From: Seongchinamella sediminis
GTDB taxonomy: Bacteria > Pseudomonadota > Gammaproteobacteria > Pseudomonadales > Halieaceae
Length of the DNA: 64,000 nt
NCBI RefSeq assembly: GCF_003457605.1
Contig: NZ_QRAN01000007.1
Location: 1-64,000, forward strand
Direction: 5' to 3'
In this document: in pieces, positions 1-8,010 of the stretch
Position numbering within the stretch: position 1 is the stretch's first letter
Layout: every line of letters begins with the position of its first letter
The notes under the pieces: generated by a model
Told to the model about the DNA's origin: nothing
The model's input: only the letters and a program-made list of their open reading frames with translations
Database searches by the model: none
Translations under genes and position numbers: made by a program

Positions 1-451
<451 letters not shown>

Positions 452-530
452 TACGACAATCTCCTATGACACCGGCCGTAGCCTTGCATTGAACCGCTTT
501 AGTTAAAAACCACTTACCAAACTTCAGAAG

Positions 531-606
<76 letters not shown>

Positions 607-623
607 CCTGAACCTCCTAACTC

Positions 624-697
<74 letters not shown>

Positions 698-1046
698 GTA
701 CCGCTAAACTTTTGTTTGTGTATCAGCATGTTAGATACACTGAGAGGCATAAACCTCTCCACTTCAACCATATTCGGGCTTTGAGCCCTGGGTGGATCGC
801 TCGCGGCTGCGCCGCATTGCCCCACCCATACCCGACCTTTGCTCAATCCAGCCCTGTGCCAAACTGTAGGCTCCGGGGGGTGGATGACTCGCGGCTGCGC
901 CGCTCGCCCTCCGGGTCGCCGCCTCTGGCGGCGCTCGTCGCAGCTGCGCTGCTCCGTCGAACCACGTGGTTCAAATCCACCCCCTGATATCGGGGGCTTC
1001 GATAGTAGTCGCCGCCAAACTGGAGCAGCAAACCACCCTTTGTAAA
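698..1046. other. 349-bp spacer between tRNA-Tyr and tRNA-Gly with tRNA-derived inverted repeats
   Basis: I see no credible gene here. The spacer holds two direct copies of a 26-bp block beginning GGGTGGAT and continuing CTCGCGGCTGCGCCGC (790-815 and 878-903). Positions 875-885 (GGGGGGTGGAT) and 975-984 (ATCCACCCCC) form the ends of an inverted-repeat element. Positions 966-984 are the reverse complement, at 18 of 19 bases, of the T-arm/3' segment of tRNA-Tyr at 1055-1073. The transcript of this spacer could therefore pair with the 3' end of the tRNA-Tyr precursor. Confidence 0.7.
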
Positions 1047-1130
1047 TGGTGGAGGGGGGTGGATTCGAACCACCGAAGCTTTCGCGTCAGATTTACAGTC
1101 TGATCCCTTTGGCCACTCGGGAACCCCTCC
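1047..1130 (-). tRNA. tyrU: tRNA-Tyr (anticodon GTA)
   Basis: This is an 84-nt class II tRNA with a long variable arm. Acceptor GGAGGGG pairs with the 3' CCCCTCC, the anticodon stem CAGAC/ATCTG region encloses the GTA anticodon, the T arm has GGTTCGAATCC, and CCA is encoded. The promoter at 1143-1171 ends a few bases upstream, so this tRNA probably begins the tyr-gly-thr-tuf transcript. Confidence 0.97.
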
Positions 1131-1142
1131 GGAAGGCGGCAT

Positions 1143-1171
1143 ATTGTCCGGATGCCCTCCATCAATGTCAA
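1143..1171 (-). promoter_or_regulatory. Sigma-70 promoter for tRNA-Tyr/Gly/Thr-tuf
   Basis: On the minus strand a perfect -35 box TTGACA (1166-1171) is followed by exactly 17 bp and a -10 box GACAAT (1143-1148). The downstream segment is GC-rich (ATGCCGCC), as expected for the discriminator of stringently controlled stable-RNA promoters. Predicted initiation is near 1136, just before the tRNA-Tyr 5' end at 1130. Confidence 0.75.
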
Positions 1172-1244
1172 CCGCTTCTTCCAATAAAATGATCGACTTA
1201 CGCACACTTTCTGATCCAGCCCGCCAGCCGCCTGGCGAACAGCC

Positions 1245-1270
1245 AAAAACCCCGGAGAAGCGCTCTCCGG
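1245..1270 (-). terminator. Rho-independent terminator after tRNA-Thr(TGT)
   Basis: On the minus strand CCGGAGA (1264-1270) pairs with TCTCCGG (1252-1258) across a GCGCT loop, followed by GGTTTTTGG. The hairpin lies 33 bp downstream of tRNA-Thr(TGT) and upstream of the promoter at 1143-1171. This suggests that tRNA is transcribed separately from the Tyr-Gly-Thr-tuf unit, or that the hairpin attenuates read-through. Confidence 0.6.
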
Positions 1271-1302
1271 CCGCAGTAATTATGGAAAAAGCGGGGATGG
1301 AA

Positions 1303-1378
1303 TGGAGCTGGCGAGAGGAATCGAACCCCCGACCGGCTGATTACAAATCAGCTGCTCTACCTACTGAGCTACGCCAGC
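1303..1378 (-). tRNA. thrU: tRNA-Thr (anticodon TGT)
   Basis: This is a 76-nt cloverleaf with acceptor GCTGGCG/CGCCAGC, D arm AGCTCAGTAGGTAGAGC, anticodon stem CTGAT/ATCAG with loop TTGTA (anticodon TGT), T arm GGTTCGATTCC and an encoded CCA. It is the first tRNA of the classical thrU-tyrU-glyT-thrT-tufB order. Confidence 0.97.
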
Positions 1379-1384
1379 CTGATC

Positions 1385-1465
1385 CAGACCTGTGAAGACG
1401 GTGTATATATAGAAGGAAGAATACCCTGCCTATATGCACCTGTCTCAACGGCCGGCAATTGTAGG
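1385..1465 (-). promoter_or_regulatory. Candidate promoter region for tRNA-Thr(TGT)
   Basis: The 80 bp upstream of the tRNA are AT-rich on the minus strand and contain several possible -10 boxes (TATTCT, TATATA, TATAGG). Possible -35 boxes are TTGAGA and TTGCCG. No pair has both good sequence and good spacing: TTGAGA to TATTCT is 19 bp and TTGCCG to TATAGG is 18 bp. A promoter is expected here by context, but the exact boxes cannot be assigned. Confidence 0.3.
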
Positions 1466-1514
1466 GAAAGCCATGGGGGGATGCAATAGGCCACCGCTGC
1501 ACAGGCACAAAAAA

Positions 1515-1579
1515 GGGCCTCTAAAAAGGGCCTCTTGAAAGGGCCTCTTGAAAGGGCCTCTTGAAAGGGCCTCTTGCGA
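1515..1579. repeat. Five tandem 13-bp units of GGGCCTCTTGAAA type
   Basis: Units start at 1515, 1528, 1541, 1554 and 1567. The first has CTAAAAA and the last has TTGCGA variation. The array lies between the 3' end of the Gly-rich protein gene (stop at 1605, minus strand) and the tRNA operon upstream region. GGCC is self-complementary, so transcripts could form small stacked hairpins followed by T-rich stretches, but no strong terminator stem is present. Confidence 0.85.
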
Positions 1580-1604
1580 GACCCTGGGAAACCTCCCAAA
1601 GCTA

Positions 1605-2537
1605 TCAGCCCGCAAATTTGCGCCGCGCTACCGCCAGCAGGCCAAGAACCAGTACCGCGAGACCAGAAAACGGCATGACTGGAACAGGCTTCACAGCGGC
1701 GGCATCAACGGGGTCAACGGGGTCAACGGGGTCAACGGGGTCAACGGGGTCAACGGGGTCAACGGGGTCAACGGGGTCAACGGTGTAAGTCAATCTTACC
1801 TCGCCATCACCCAGGCGAACCCCGGGAGTCGTGGATCCGTTTACAACAGCGTCGATATAGGACGAACCACCGCCACCCCCGCGGCAGTTACCGCTGGCGG
1901 CCCCACCATACCAACCGCCGCCGCCACCATAGCCCTCACAGCCACAGCCCACGCCCGCGGTGGTCCCGCCAATGCCAAAGGCACCGCTGACAATGGGATT
2001 ATTAAAAGACACACAGGTGCCATTACCGCTGCCGACCTGGGTACCGCCCTCGCCACCCGCGTTGGTGATATCTCGCGAACCGTTGCCCCCGGTCAGGCCA
2101 CCGCCGACACCGCCGATAACAGGCTGCCCATTCCATTCACCGCCACCGCCGCCGCCGCCGGCAACCAGCACACGGTCATTGAGCGTATTTCCAGCCGTAC
2201 GGACATCAGAGGCACCGCCACCGCCGGCGCCTGCGCTGTCGCCGGCGCCGCCGCCGTTGAAGCCACCGGCCTCGCCAACAGGCTGGCCGCCAACATAGAT
2301 GTGCAACACATCCCCGGGCGTCACGGCCAGCTCACCGGTGGCGTAACCGCCCAGATTATCGCTGACCGGATCGCTCATCCCGCCCTGGGCGCCCCAGGCT
2401 TCAATCGTGATGGTGGTCACCCCACTGGGTACGACAAACGACTCGGCGGCGCCGGTATAGGTATAAGTGTCCGTCACCCCGAAGGCTGAACCGGCAACCA
2501 GTGCCAGGCCAGCGAGAAATCCCTGTGTACAGCGCAT
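1605..2537 (-). CDS. Secreted Gly-rich (ALK/LTK-type Gly-rich domain) protein with VDP-repeat stalk and C-terminal sorting signal
   Basis: The 310-residue precursor starts with a signal peptide (MRCTQGFLAGLALVAGSAFG). Residues about 25-235 form a Gly-rich domain: an edge strand pattern (TYTGAAESFVVPSGVTTITI), EAWGAQGG, IYVGGQPVGEAGGFNGGG, GGGGASDVR and RVLVAGGGGGGG. This resembles the bacterial relatives of the ALK/LTK Gly-rich domain. Eight tandem VDP units follow, then VDA and a tail with VPVMPFSG, a hydrophobic helix and terminal ARRKFAG. That tripartite tail resembles IPTL/PEP-CTERM-type exosortase sorting signals. AAGGGAG lies seven bases before the ATG. It is likely surface-anchored or exported; its ligand is unknown. 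No exosortase gene is in the window. Confidence 0.75.
   Translation of the reverse strand: MRCTQGFLAGLALVAGSAFGVTDTYTYTGAAESFVVPSGVTTITIEAWGAQGGMSDPVSDNLGGYATGELAVTPGDVLHIYVGGQPVGEAGGFNGGGAGDSAGAGGGGASDVRTAGNTLNDRVLVAGGGGGGGEWNGQPVIGGVGGGLTGGNGSRDITNAGGEGGTQVGSGNGTCVSFNNPIVSGAFGIGGTTAGVGCGCEGYGGGGGWYGGAASGNCRGGGGGSSYIDAVVNGSTTPGVRLGDGEVRLTYTVDPVDPVDPVDPVDPVDPVDPVDPVDAAAVKPVPVMPFSGLAVLVLGLLAVARRKFAG
1705..1785. repeat. Nine 9-bp tandem units (TCAACGGGG) encoding the VDP stalk
   Basis: Perfect 9-bp units from 1705 to 1776 and a variant final unit ending at 1785 lie inside the Gly-rich protein gene. Each encodes Val-Asp-Pro on the minus strand. Units are a multiple of three, so slippage would change stalk length without shifting frame. 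Confidence 0.95.
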
Positions 2538-2808
2538 CGCGCAACTCCCTTTGCAGTTATTGGTAGAATTTTATCGGTACCTTACCTCAGTAGGTCGCGG
2601 GCTCAAACCTGCAACAGTTACAAATTCATACTCCGTGAGAAAAATTGGGGGATTATCACTTAAATAACACAACGGCAGGCTCATCCGGACGTCGGACAAC
2701 CCGGTTGTTGTAGCATCCCGGGAGGCCGACTGGAGCGGCTCGGCGCTGAGACAGTGGCCTTTAACGACTCCGACACGCTGATCTGGATGACCGTGGCAAT
2801 CAGGAGAC
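2538..2808. other. Noncoding region upstream of the Gly-rich protein gene
   Basis: About 270 bp lie between the minus-strand start of the Gly-rich gene and the terminator of the next gene upstream. An open frame on the minus strand (2571-2822) has no ribosome site and no recognisable family. The segment at 2590-2615 is an imperfect palindrome around GCGGGCTCAAACCTGC that vaguely resembles a tRNA T arm. I could not assign promoter boxes. Confidence 0.4.
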
Positions 2809-2834
2809 AAAAAGCCCCGCATCCAGCGGGGCTT
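2809..2834 (-). terminator. Rho-independent terminator of the acidic secreted protein gene
   Basis: On the minus strand AAGCCCCGC (2826-2834) pairs perfectly with GCGGGGCTT (2812-2820) around a five-base loop, followed by TTTTTG. It lies 21 bp downstream of the stop codon at 2855. Confidence 0.85.
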
Positions 2835-2854
2835 CAGTGGACTGCAACAGCTGG

Positions 2855-3637
2855 CTAATCGCCTTCGGGCTCATCCTCATCCTCGTCTTCGTCTTCGTCT
2901 TCGTCTTCGTCATCGTCCTTGCCCTTACCCTGGGAATTGCCGGGACCTTCATCGTCATCGTCCGCCGACTCTTCCCTGCGGATATTGACCTGGCTGGCGG
3001 CGTCGCCCACGACCAGCTCCGGCTCCAGGCTGGTGCCGAGATGGTTATTGAGGAACTCGGCCGCTTCTGGCGCCAGAGTCAGGCCGTAGCCCTTGAGTTT
3101 CAGCTTGCCTCCATCGCCGGCCACTTCTATGCCCGCCTCGCCCGGCAGCAGGAAATCGATACGATCGAAGAGGTTGTTATCCACCGAGGCCAGGGCGGTA
3201 ATCACCGGCACATCGTTGGGGTCATCGGCATTGTTGGGGTCAATGTCATCGCTACCGTTGGGATCAAGGTCATCGGTACTGGTGGGATCAAGGGCCTCGA
3301 TCCGCAGGTTCTCCAGGGTCACGACATTGATATCATTGGGATCGACCATATCCGGGCAGCTGATGGTAATGCCGCCCTTGTGCTCCACCTCGCCCAGCAG
3401 GGCACCGAGATCCAGGGCGCCACCGCCCACGGGGAAGCGGATACGCTCAGCGCCGGGCTTGACCACCGCCGGCTTTACCCGCTGCAGCTCGCAGCCTGCC
3501 GCTGCCAGCGCGTCCCGGGCCTCATCAGCCAGGACCAGCGATGTGCGCCCGCCCTTGATCTGTAAGGTCGGTGCCGCCATAGCCGCTATGGATACCACGC
3601 TGACCAGCACCGCCACACCACTGAGAATCGTTTTCAT
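2855..3637 (-). CDS. Secreted acidic protein of unknown function
   Basis: The predicted 260-residue protein starts at ATG 3637 (MKTILSG) with a signal peptide ending near IAAMAAP. An upstream in-frame TTG at 3649 is less likely. The body contains two stretches of similar pattern, hydrophobic-Ala-rich then Gly-containing strands: TSLVLADEARDALAAAG and LTLAPEAAEFLNNHLGTS. The latter recalls repeated modules in secreted HtaA-like proteins of actinobacteria, but this is only a visual resemblance. Between them lies an Asp/Asn/Pro-rich run (DPTSTDDLDPNGSDDIDP) like calcium-binding loops. The C-terminal 35 residues are almost all Asp/Glu. The function is unknown; an extracellular, possibly calcium-binding role is an inference. 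Confidence 0.65.
   Translation of the reverse strand: MKTILSGVAVLVSVVSIAAMAAPTLQIKGGRTSLVLADEARDALAAAGCELQRVKPAVVKPGAERIRFPVGGGALDLGALLGEVEHKGGITISCPDMVDPNDINVVTLENLRIEALDPTSTDDLDPNGSDDIDPNNADDPNDVPVITALASVDNNLFDRIDFLLPGEAGIEVAGDGGKLKLKGYGLTLAPEAAEFLNNHLGTSLEPELVVGDAASQVNIRREESADDDDEGPGNSQGKGKDDDEDEDEDEDEDEDEPEGD
2876..2925. repeat. Hexanucleotide repeat (TCGTCT type) encoding the Asp-Glu tail
   Basis: Successive TCGTCT/TCATCC hexamers on the plus strand encode alternating Asp and Glu at the C-terminus of the acidic secreted protein. Units keep frame, so copy-number change would vary tail length only. Confidence 0.85.
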
Positions 3638-3872
3638 ACTCACCACCAATTAATCCCTTTTCCATTTGCGCGTAGCCCTAGTGTCAGACATCAGCGCCGG
3701 CCTGTCCAATAGCATCCAGCTATGCACAGAAATTCCTTCTGGTTATATCTGGCTTGCGCCATTGGGCGCGCCATCACCGCCGGATAATTCCGCTTTTCGT
3801 CAGCCATGGCTGGCTATCAACTGGCCGAGCAATTATGGTAATCCGATTAAAAATCAGAGGCCTGGGAATCAA

Positions 3873-5258
3873 TTGAATACTAGCAAAAAGCCCGCCCGGG
3901 GGCTGAGCGTCGCGGCCCTCGCCATTGTGGCCTGCGGGGCGCTGTTGCGGCTGGCCTACAACAGCGAGACCTTTTTTATCGACCCGGTGCAGGGGGATGC
4001 AGCCTACTACTACCAGTATGCGATCAACCTGGTCGAGCACGGTACCTTTTCAAAAGAGCGTAGCGACAATCCAACACCGGACAACTACTGGGCCCCCGGC
4101 TATCCGGCGTTTCTGGCGGCCAACCTGCAACTTGCGGGCTCCTTCAATGTGGAAGCCTATGACTGGATACTCCATAGCCAGGTCGCCGTGGCGGCCGGTG
4201 CCATATGGTTGCTGTTTTTACTGGGCCGGATGTTCATGCCGGGTTACTGGCCATTGCTGCCGGCAACCCTGCTGGCGTTTTCACCGCACCATGTCAGCCT
4301 GGGCTCCTACGCGCTGACAGAAACCCTGTTCGGCTTCACCCTCCTCGCCGCCATTTACTTTCTGGCCAGAGCACTGCTTTTGCAGAAAGCTGCTGACTAC
4401 CTCATGTGCGGAGTCGCTCTCGCCACCTCCTACATGGTTAATCCGGTCTGCCTGGTGGTGGCACCGGCAGTCGCCCTGGGGCTGTGGCTGTTCCGCGCGC
4501 AAAGCAACGACGAGAGCGACCACCGCCTGAACCTCGGAAAGGCGAGCCTGTTACTGTTGCCGCTGGTAGTCACCGCGTCCCTGTGGTCACTGCGCTCAGC
4601 CATTGTGGTCCCGGAGGGCAGTTCCAGCAGCGGAGACCGTCTGCTGGCCAACCTGACCGTGGGCCTTTACCCCCACTACCATGAAAAGTGGAAGGCTTCA
4701 GTCCTCGACCCGGAGGCCGGCGTGGTAGTACCCGGCGCCGGCGTCTCCGACAGCTACGCCACGTTTTTTGCCGAGCTTGGCCAGAGATTCTCGGAAGCGC
4801 CAGTAGAGATGCTCACCTGGTATGCGACAGGCAAGCCTAATCAGTTGTGGCAGTGGAACTTGCTTACCGACCAGGGCGACATCTACTTCAATACGGTTTT
4901 ATATTCCCTCTACCATATATCCACCCCGGCACTGGTCTCCTATTCGATCATGCACACCCTGCACCCCTGGCTGCTGATATGCAGCCTGCTGGGCGCGCTA
5001 CTGGTCATCTGTGACAGATCAACACTGCCCAGCGTCACGCTACCCGTCATCACCTATGCCGCTGTGCTTGCCATAAGCGCGGTGTATGTCCTGACCCAGG
5101 CCGAGCCCCGTTATTCCGTGCCGCTGCGTCCGGAGCTGTACCTCACTGCCGTGTTCTTTATCTGGCAGGCCTGCGAGTACCTGAAAACGCTGCGCACACG
5201 GTCCCTGGCGCGACACCATGCCACAAAAACAGCAACGACAACGCCCGCCGCTGACTAG
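3873..5258 (+). CDS. Polytopic membrane glycosyltransferase (GT39/PMT-like)
   Basis: This is a multi-spanning protein of about 461 residues with 10 or more hydrophobic helices. The first periplasmic loop has acidic residues (FFIDPVQGDAAYYYQYA) and downstream APGYPAFLA, the layout of ArnT/PMT-type glycosyltransferases that take sugars from polyprenyl-phosphate donors. No ATG precedes the first helix. I chose TTG 3873, just before NTSKKPARGLSV, with a GAGG upstream. A TTG at 3666 would add 69 residues of low-quality sequence. It is the first gene of a plus-strand run with a sulfotransferase and an O-acyltransferase, suggesting cell-surface glycan decoration. Donor and acceptor are unknown. Confidence 0.7.
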   Translation: MNTSKKPARGLSVAALAIVACGALLRLAYNSETFFIDPVQGDAAYYYQYAINLVEHGTFSKERSDNPTPDNYWAPGYPAFLAANLQLAGSFNVEAYDWILHSQVAVAAGAIWLLFLLGRMFMPGYWPLLPATLLAFSPHHVSLGSYALTETLFGFTLLAAIYFLARALLLQKAADYLMCGVALATSYMVNPVCLVVAPAVALGLWLFRAQSNDESDHRLNLGKASLLLLPLVVTASLWSLRSAIVVPEGSSSSGDRLLANLTVGLYPHYHEKWKASVLDPEAGVVVPGAGVSDSYATFFAELGQRFSEAPVEMLTWYATGKPNQLWQWNLLTDQGDIYFNTVLYSLYHISTPALVSYSIMHTLHPWLLICSLLGALLVICDRSTLPSVTLPVITYAAVLAISAVYVLTQAEPRYSVPLRPELYLTAVFFIWQACEYLKTLRTRSLARHHATKTATTTPAAD

Positions 5259-5294
5259 CAGGGCCAACTCAGGTAGTGTGAACAGGCCCTAGCC

Positions 5295-6050
5295 ATGCCC
5301 AGCAGGTTTTTCATTCTCAGCGCACCGCGCACCGGCAGCACCCTGCTGGTCCGGACGCTCAACAGCATCGACGGTATCTGCTGTCACGGCGAGCTGTTCC
5401 TGCCGGGGCAGGTGCGCGGGCTGAGGGATGATTTCGACCCGCTCACCGCCAGCCCGGCCCAGCGCCAGGCCAGGTCAGAGCACTTGCTGCAGGCCCGCAA
5501 CGCCGACCCGGCCGCCTTTCTGCGGGACGCCCTCGCGCGGCCGCAAGCGGCGGTGGGGCTGAAAATCATTTACCAGGATTTTCTCAACAGCCGCTGGCAG
5601 GCGGCACTGCGGGCGGCAATCGCCCGCCCCGATATTCGCTTTATCCACCTGCGCCGCCGCAATGCCCTGCGCCGCTATGTGTCGGAGCAGGTCATGCACG
5701 CCGGCGGCGCCATTCACTCGGACATGGGCGGCGGCAAAAACCGCCGGGTGGCAGTGGATATTTCACCGCAGGCCTTTGCCAGCCGCCAGCGGCAGCTCGA
5801 GCAGGAAGCGGAGCAGGTGCTGGCCATGCTCGGCGCCAGGCCGGTACTGGACATTGACTACGAGGACCTGGCCGATAATCTGCAGCCCACCATGGCCGGT
5901 ATCTGCGACTTCCTCGGGATAGCAACACCGGCACAGGACGTCGAACCGGGGCTGCACAAGGTTGGCCAGCAGGACCTGTCCGTCGCAGTGCTGAACTACC
6001 AGGATCTGGTTGACAGTCCCCTGACCCGGCCCTTCACCCGGATGGACTGA
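5295..6050 (+). CDS. PAPS-dependent sulfotransferase (Stf0/Sulfotransfer family)
   Basis: A 251-residue soluble protein opens with the 5'-phosphosulfate-binding loop (SAPRTGSTLLVRTL, residues 8-21). The 3'-phosphate-binding region is seen as IRFIHLRRRNALRRYVS near residue 115-132. A Stf0-like GELF motif follows the first loop. Such enzymes transfer sulfate from PAPS to carbohydrate or small-molecule hydroxyls in the cytoplasm. It lies 36 bp after the glycosyltransferase and 10 bp before the acyltransferase, so all three are probably co-transcribed and modify the same surface molecule. cysQ, which removes the by-product PAP, lies elsewhere in the window (16546-17382). The substrate cannot be told from sequence. 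Confidence 0.85.
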   Translation: MPSRFFILSAPRTGSTLLVRTLNSIDGICCHGELFLPGQVRGLRDDFDPLTASPAQRQARSEHLLQARNADPAAFLRDALARPQAAVGLKIIYQDFLNSRWQAALRAAIARPDIRFIHLRRRNALRRYVSEQVMHAGGAIHSDMGGGKNRRVAVDISPQAFASRQRQLEQEAEQVLAMLGARPVLDIDYEDLADNLQPTMAGICDFLGIATPAQDVEPGLHKVGQQDLSVAVLNYQDLVDSPLTRPFTRMD

Positions 6051-6060
6051 TGACGCAACC

Positions 6061-8010
6061 ATGACCGGCTACCGCCCCGATATCGACGGCCTGCGCGCTT
6101 TTTCAATTATCGCGGTGGTGATTTACCACGCCTTCCCCGCCCTGCTGCCCGGCGGCTTTGTCGGTGTCGATGTGTTCTTTGTGATTTCCGGCTACCTGAT
6201 CACCGGGATTATTGTCGACGGCCAGGCCCGGGGGGAGTTCTCCGCGCTGGAATTCTACCGCCGTCGCATCCAGCGCATTATTCCCGCGCTGCTGCTGGTC
6301 GTGACTTTCTGTCTGGTGGCGGGCTGGTGGCTGCTGTTGCCTGCCGAGTACACCGCCCTGGGCCGGCAGACGGCGGCCTCGGCGGTGTTCGCCCCCAACA
6401 TTCTGTTCTGGACCGAGGCCGGTTACTTCGACACCGACAGCCGCCTCAAACCCCTGCTGCACCTCTGGTCCCTGGGGGTGGAGGAGCAGTTCTACCTGCT
6501 GTGGCCACTGCTCCTGTTGGTTGGGGCCCGACTGCAGCTACCAATCCTGTTGCTGGTATTGGGCCTGCTGGGCACGTCTTTCTGCCTCAACATCCTGGTG
6601 ACCGGCGACCGGGCGGCGAGCTTCTTCCTGCCCCAGTTCCGGGCCTGGGAATTACTGCTGGGGGCGCTGCTGGCGATACCGGGAGCACGGGCCGGCTCCC
6701 GCCCGCCCGGCAATGGGCTGGCGCTGGCCGGACTGGTGCTGCTGCTTGCCGCCGTGCTGCTGATCAACCGGCAGGCGATCTTTCCCGGCTGGTGGGCGCT
6801 GCTGCCGACCCTGGGGGCGGCGCTGCTGATACTGTCCGCCCCTGGAACCGCGATCAACCGGCTGCTCGCCAGCCGCCCCCTGGTGTTCATCGGCAAGATC
6901 AGCTTCCCCCTCTACCTCTGGCACTGGCCGCTGCTGACCTTCTGCCGGATCATGGAGCAGGGCGAACCTGCAGCGGTGATTCGCCTGGGGGCGGTCCTGG
7001 TCAGCGCACTGCTGGCCTGGCTCAGCTACCGGCTGGTGGAACAGCGGCTGCGCTACCACCCGGGTCGTTTTACTCCGCTTTACTTACTGGCCGGCCTGTT
7101 TTCCCTCGGCCTCGCCGGCCTGGCGATCACCAGGCTGGAGGGGCTTCCCCAGCGCACTGCGGAATTCAATCAAGCCGCTGCGGTGTTCCAGTGGCCGGAA
7201 CCCGGGCCGGGGCACCCCAGGCACTGCGACCTGGGCACGGCGGCCCCCGGCAAATGCCTGCACGACGGCAAGCCCGCTGGCATTGCCGTACTGGGAGACA
7301 GCCACAGCACCAATACCTTTTTCGCCCTGGCCCATCACTACCGGCACAGCAGTACCGGCGTCATCCGCCTCGGTGAAGGCGGCTGCCCGCCTTTATACGG
7401 CATAGAGATCATGGATTCCGGCAACCGCGACCACTGCCGCGAGGTCACCGCGGGCAATCTGGACTGGGCCAGCAACAATGCGGACATCACCACGGTGTTC
7501 CTGTCCTCCATGGGCCCCCCCTACCTGAACCAGCGCCTGGGCCGCTACCGCCTGCGCGACCCGGCGAAGCCGCAACGGCTGAGCAACAGTGAGAATTTCG
7601 CGGCGGGTCTGGATGCCGCCGTCAAACGGCTGACCGCGACGGGCAAGCAAGTGGTGCTGGTCATCGACTGGCCCGGCCTGGGCTTTCACCCCCAGGCCTG
7701 CGTTGATACCCGCCCCCTGCGGCTGACGCACTTCGAGCCCCGGCCCTGCGCCACCCCCGAAAAGCGCTACCGCGCACGCAGCCGCGCGTACCGCGAGATC
7801 GTTGAAACGGTATGGCGGAACAACCCGGGCACCTGGCTATGGGACACCGCGGCGGCATTCTGTGATCGAGGGAAGTGCCACGGCATGCAAAACGGCGAGA
7901 TCCTCTATCGCGACCCGGGCCACCTGAGTATGGCCGGCTCCCGCTATCTCGGTGAGCGCCTGCAGCTGAAGCAAAGCGGCGACGGTAGCGCGCGCCTGAT
8001 CAGCCCCTAG
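6061..8010 (+). CDS. OafA/YrhL-type membrane O-acyltransferase with SGNH domain
   Basis: The 649-residue protein has an acyltransferase-3 domain. Residues 1-60 contain YRPDIDGLRAFSIIAVVIYH and GGFVGVDVFFVISGYLI, with the catalytic-type His and RxxR-like (FYRRRIQRI) region. About 10 transmembrane helices reach to residue 360. The periplasmic C-terminal half is an SGNH hydrolase-like domain with GDSHSTNTFF (catalytic Ser block) near 415 and DPGHLSMAGSRYL (Asp/His block) near 620. This two-domain form O-acetylates O-antigen, peptidoglycan or exopolysaccharide sugars. Its last 11 bases overlap the 3' end of coaX, which is convergent. Confidence 0.93.
   Translation: MTGYRPDIDGLRAFSIIAVVIYHAFPALLPGGFVGVDVFFVISGYLITGIIVDGQARGEFSALEFYRRRIQRIIPALLLVVTFCLVAGWWLLLPAEYTALGRQTAASAVFAPNILFWTEAGYFDTDSRLKPLLHLWSLGVEEQFYLLWPLLLLVGARLQLPILLLVLGLLGTSFCLNILVTGDRAASFFLPQFRAWELLLGALLAIPGARAGSRPPGNGLALAGLVLLLAAVLLINRQAIFPGWWALLPTLGAALLILSAPGTAINRLLASRPLVFIGKISFPLYLWHWPLLTFCRIMEQGEPAAVIRLGAVLVSALLAWLSYRLVEQRLRYHPGRFTPLYLLAGLFSLGLAGLAITRLEGLPQRTAEFNQAAAVFQWPEPGPGHPRHCDLGTAAPGKCLHDGKPAGIAVLGDSHSTNTFFALAHHYRHSSTGVIRLGEGGCPPLYGIEIMDSGNRDHCREVTAGNLDWASNNADITTVFLSSMGPPYLNQRLGRYRLRDPAKPQRLSNSENFAAGLDAAVKRLTATGKQVVLVIDWPGLGFHPQACVDTRPLRLTHFEPRPCATPEKRYRARSRAYREIVETVWRNNPGTWLWDTAAAFCDRGKCHGMQNGEILYRDPGHLSMAGSRYLGERLQLKQSGDGSARLISP

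Noticed and set aside
1548..2489. Plus-strand frame with NGV repeats opposite the Gly-rich gene
   Set aside because: The minus-strand frame has signal peptide, domain, sorting tail and ribosome site; this one has none.
2571..2822. Small minus-strand ORF of 83 codons between the two secreted-protein genes
   Set aside because: It has no ribosome site, runs through a terminator, and has no recognisable family.
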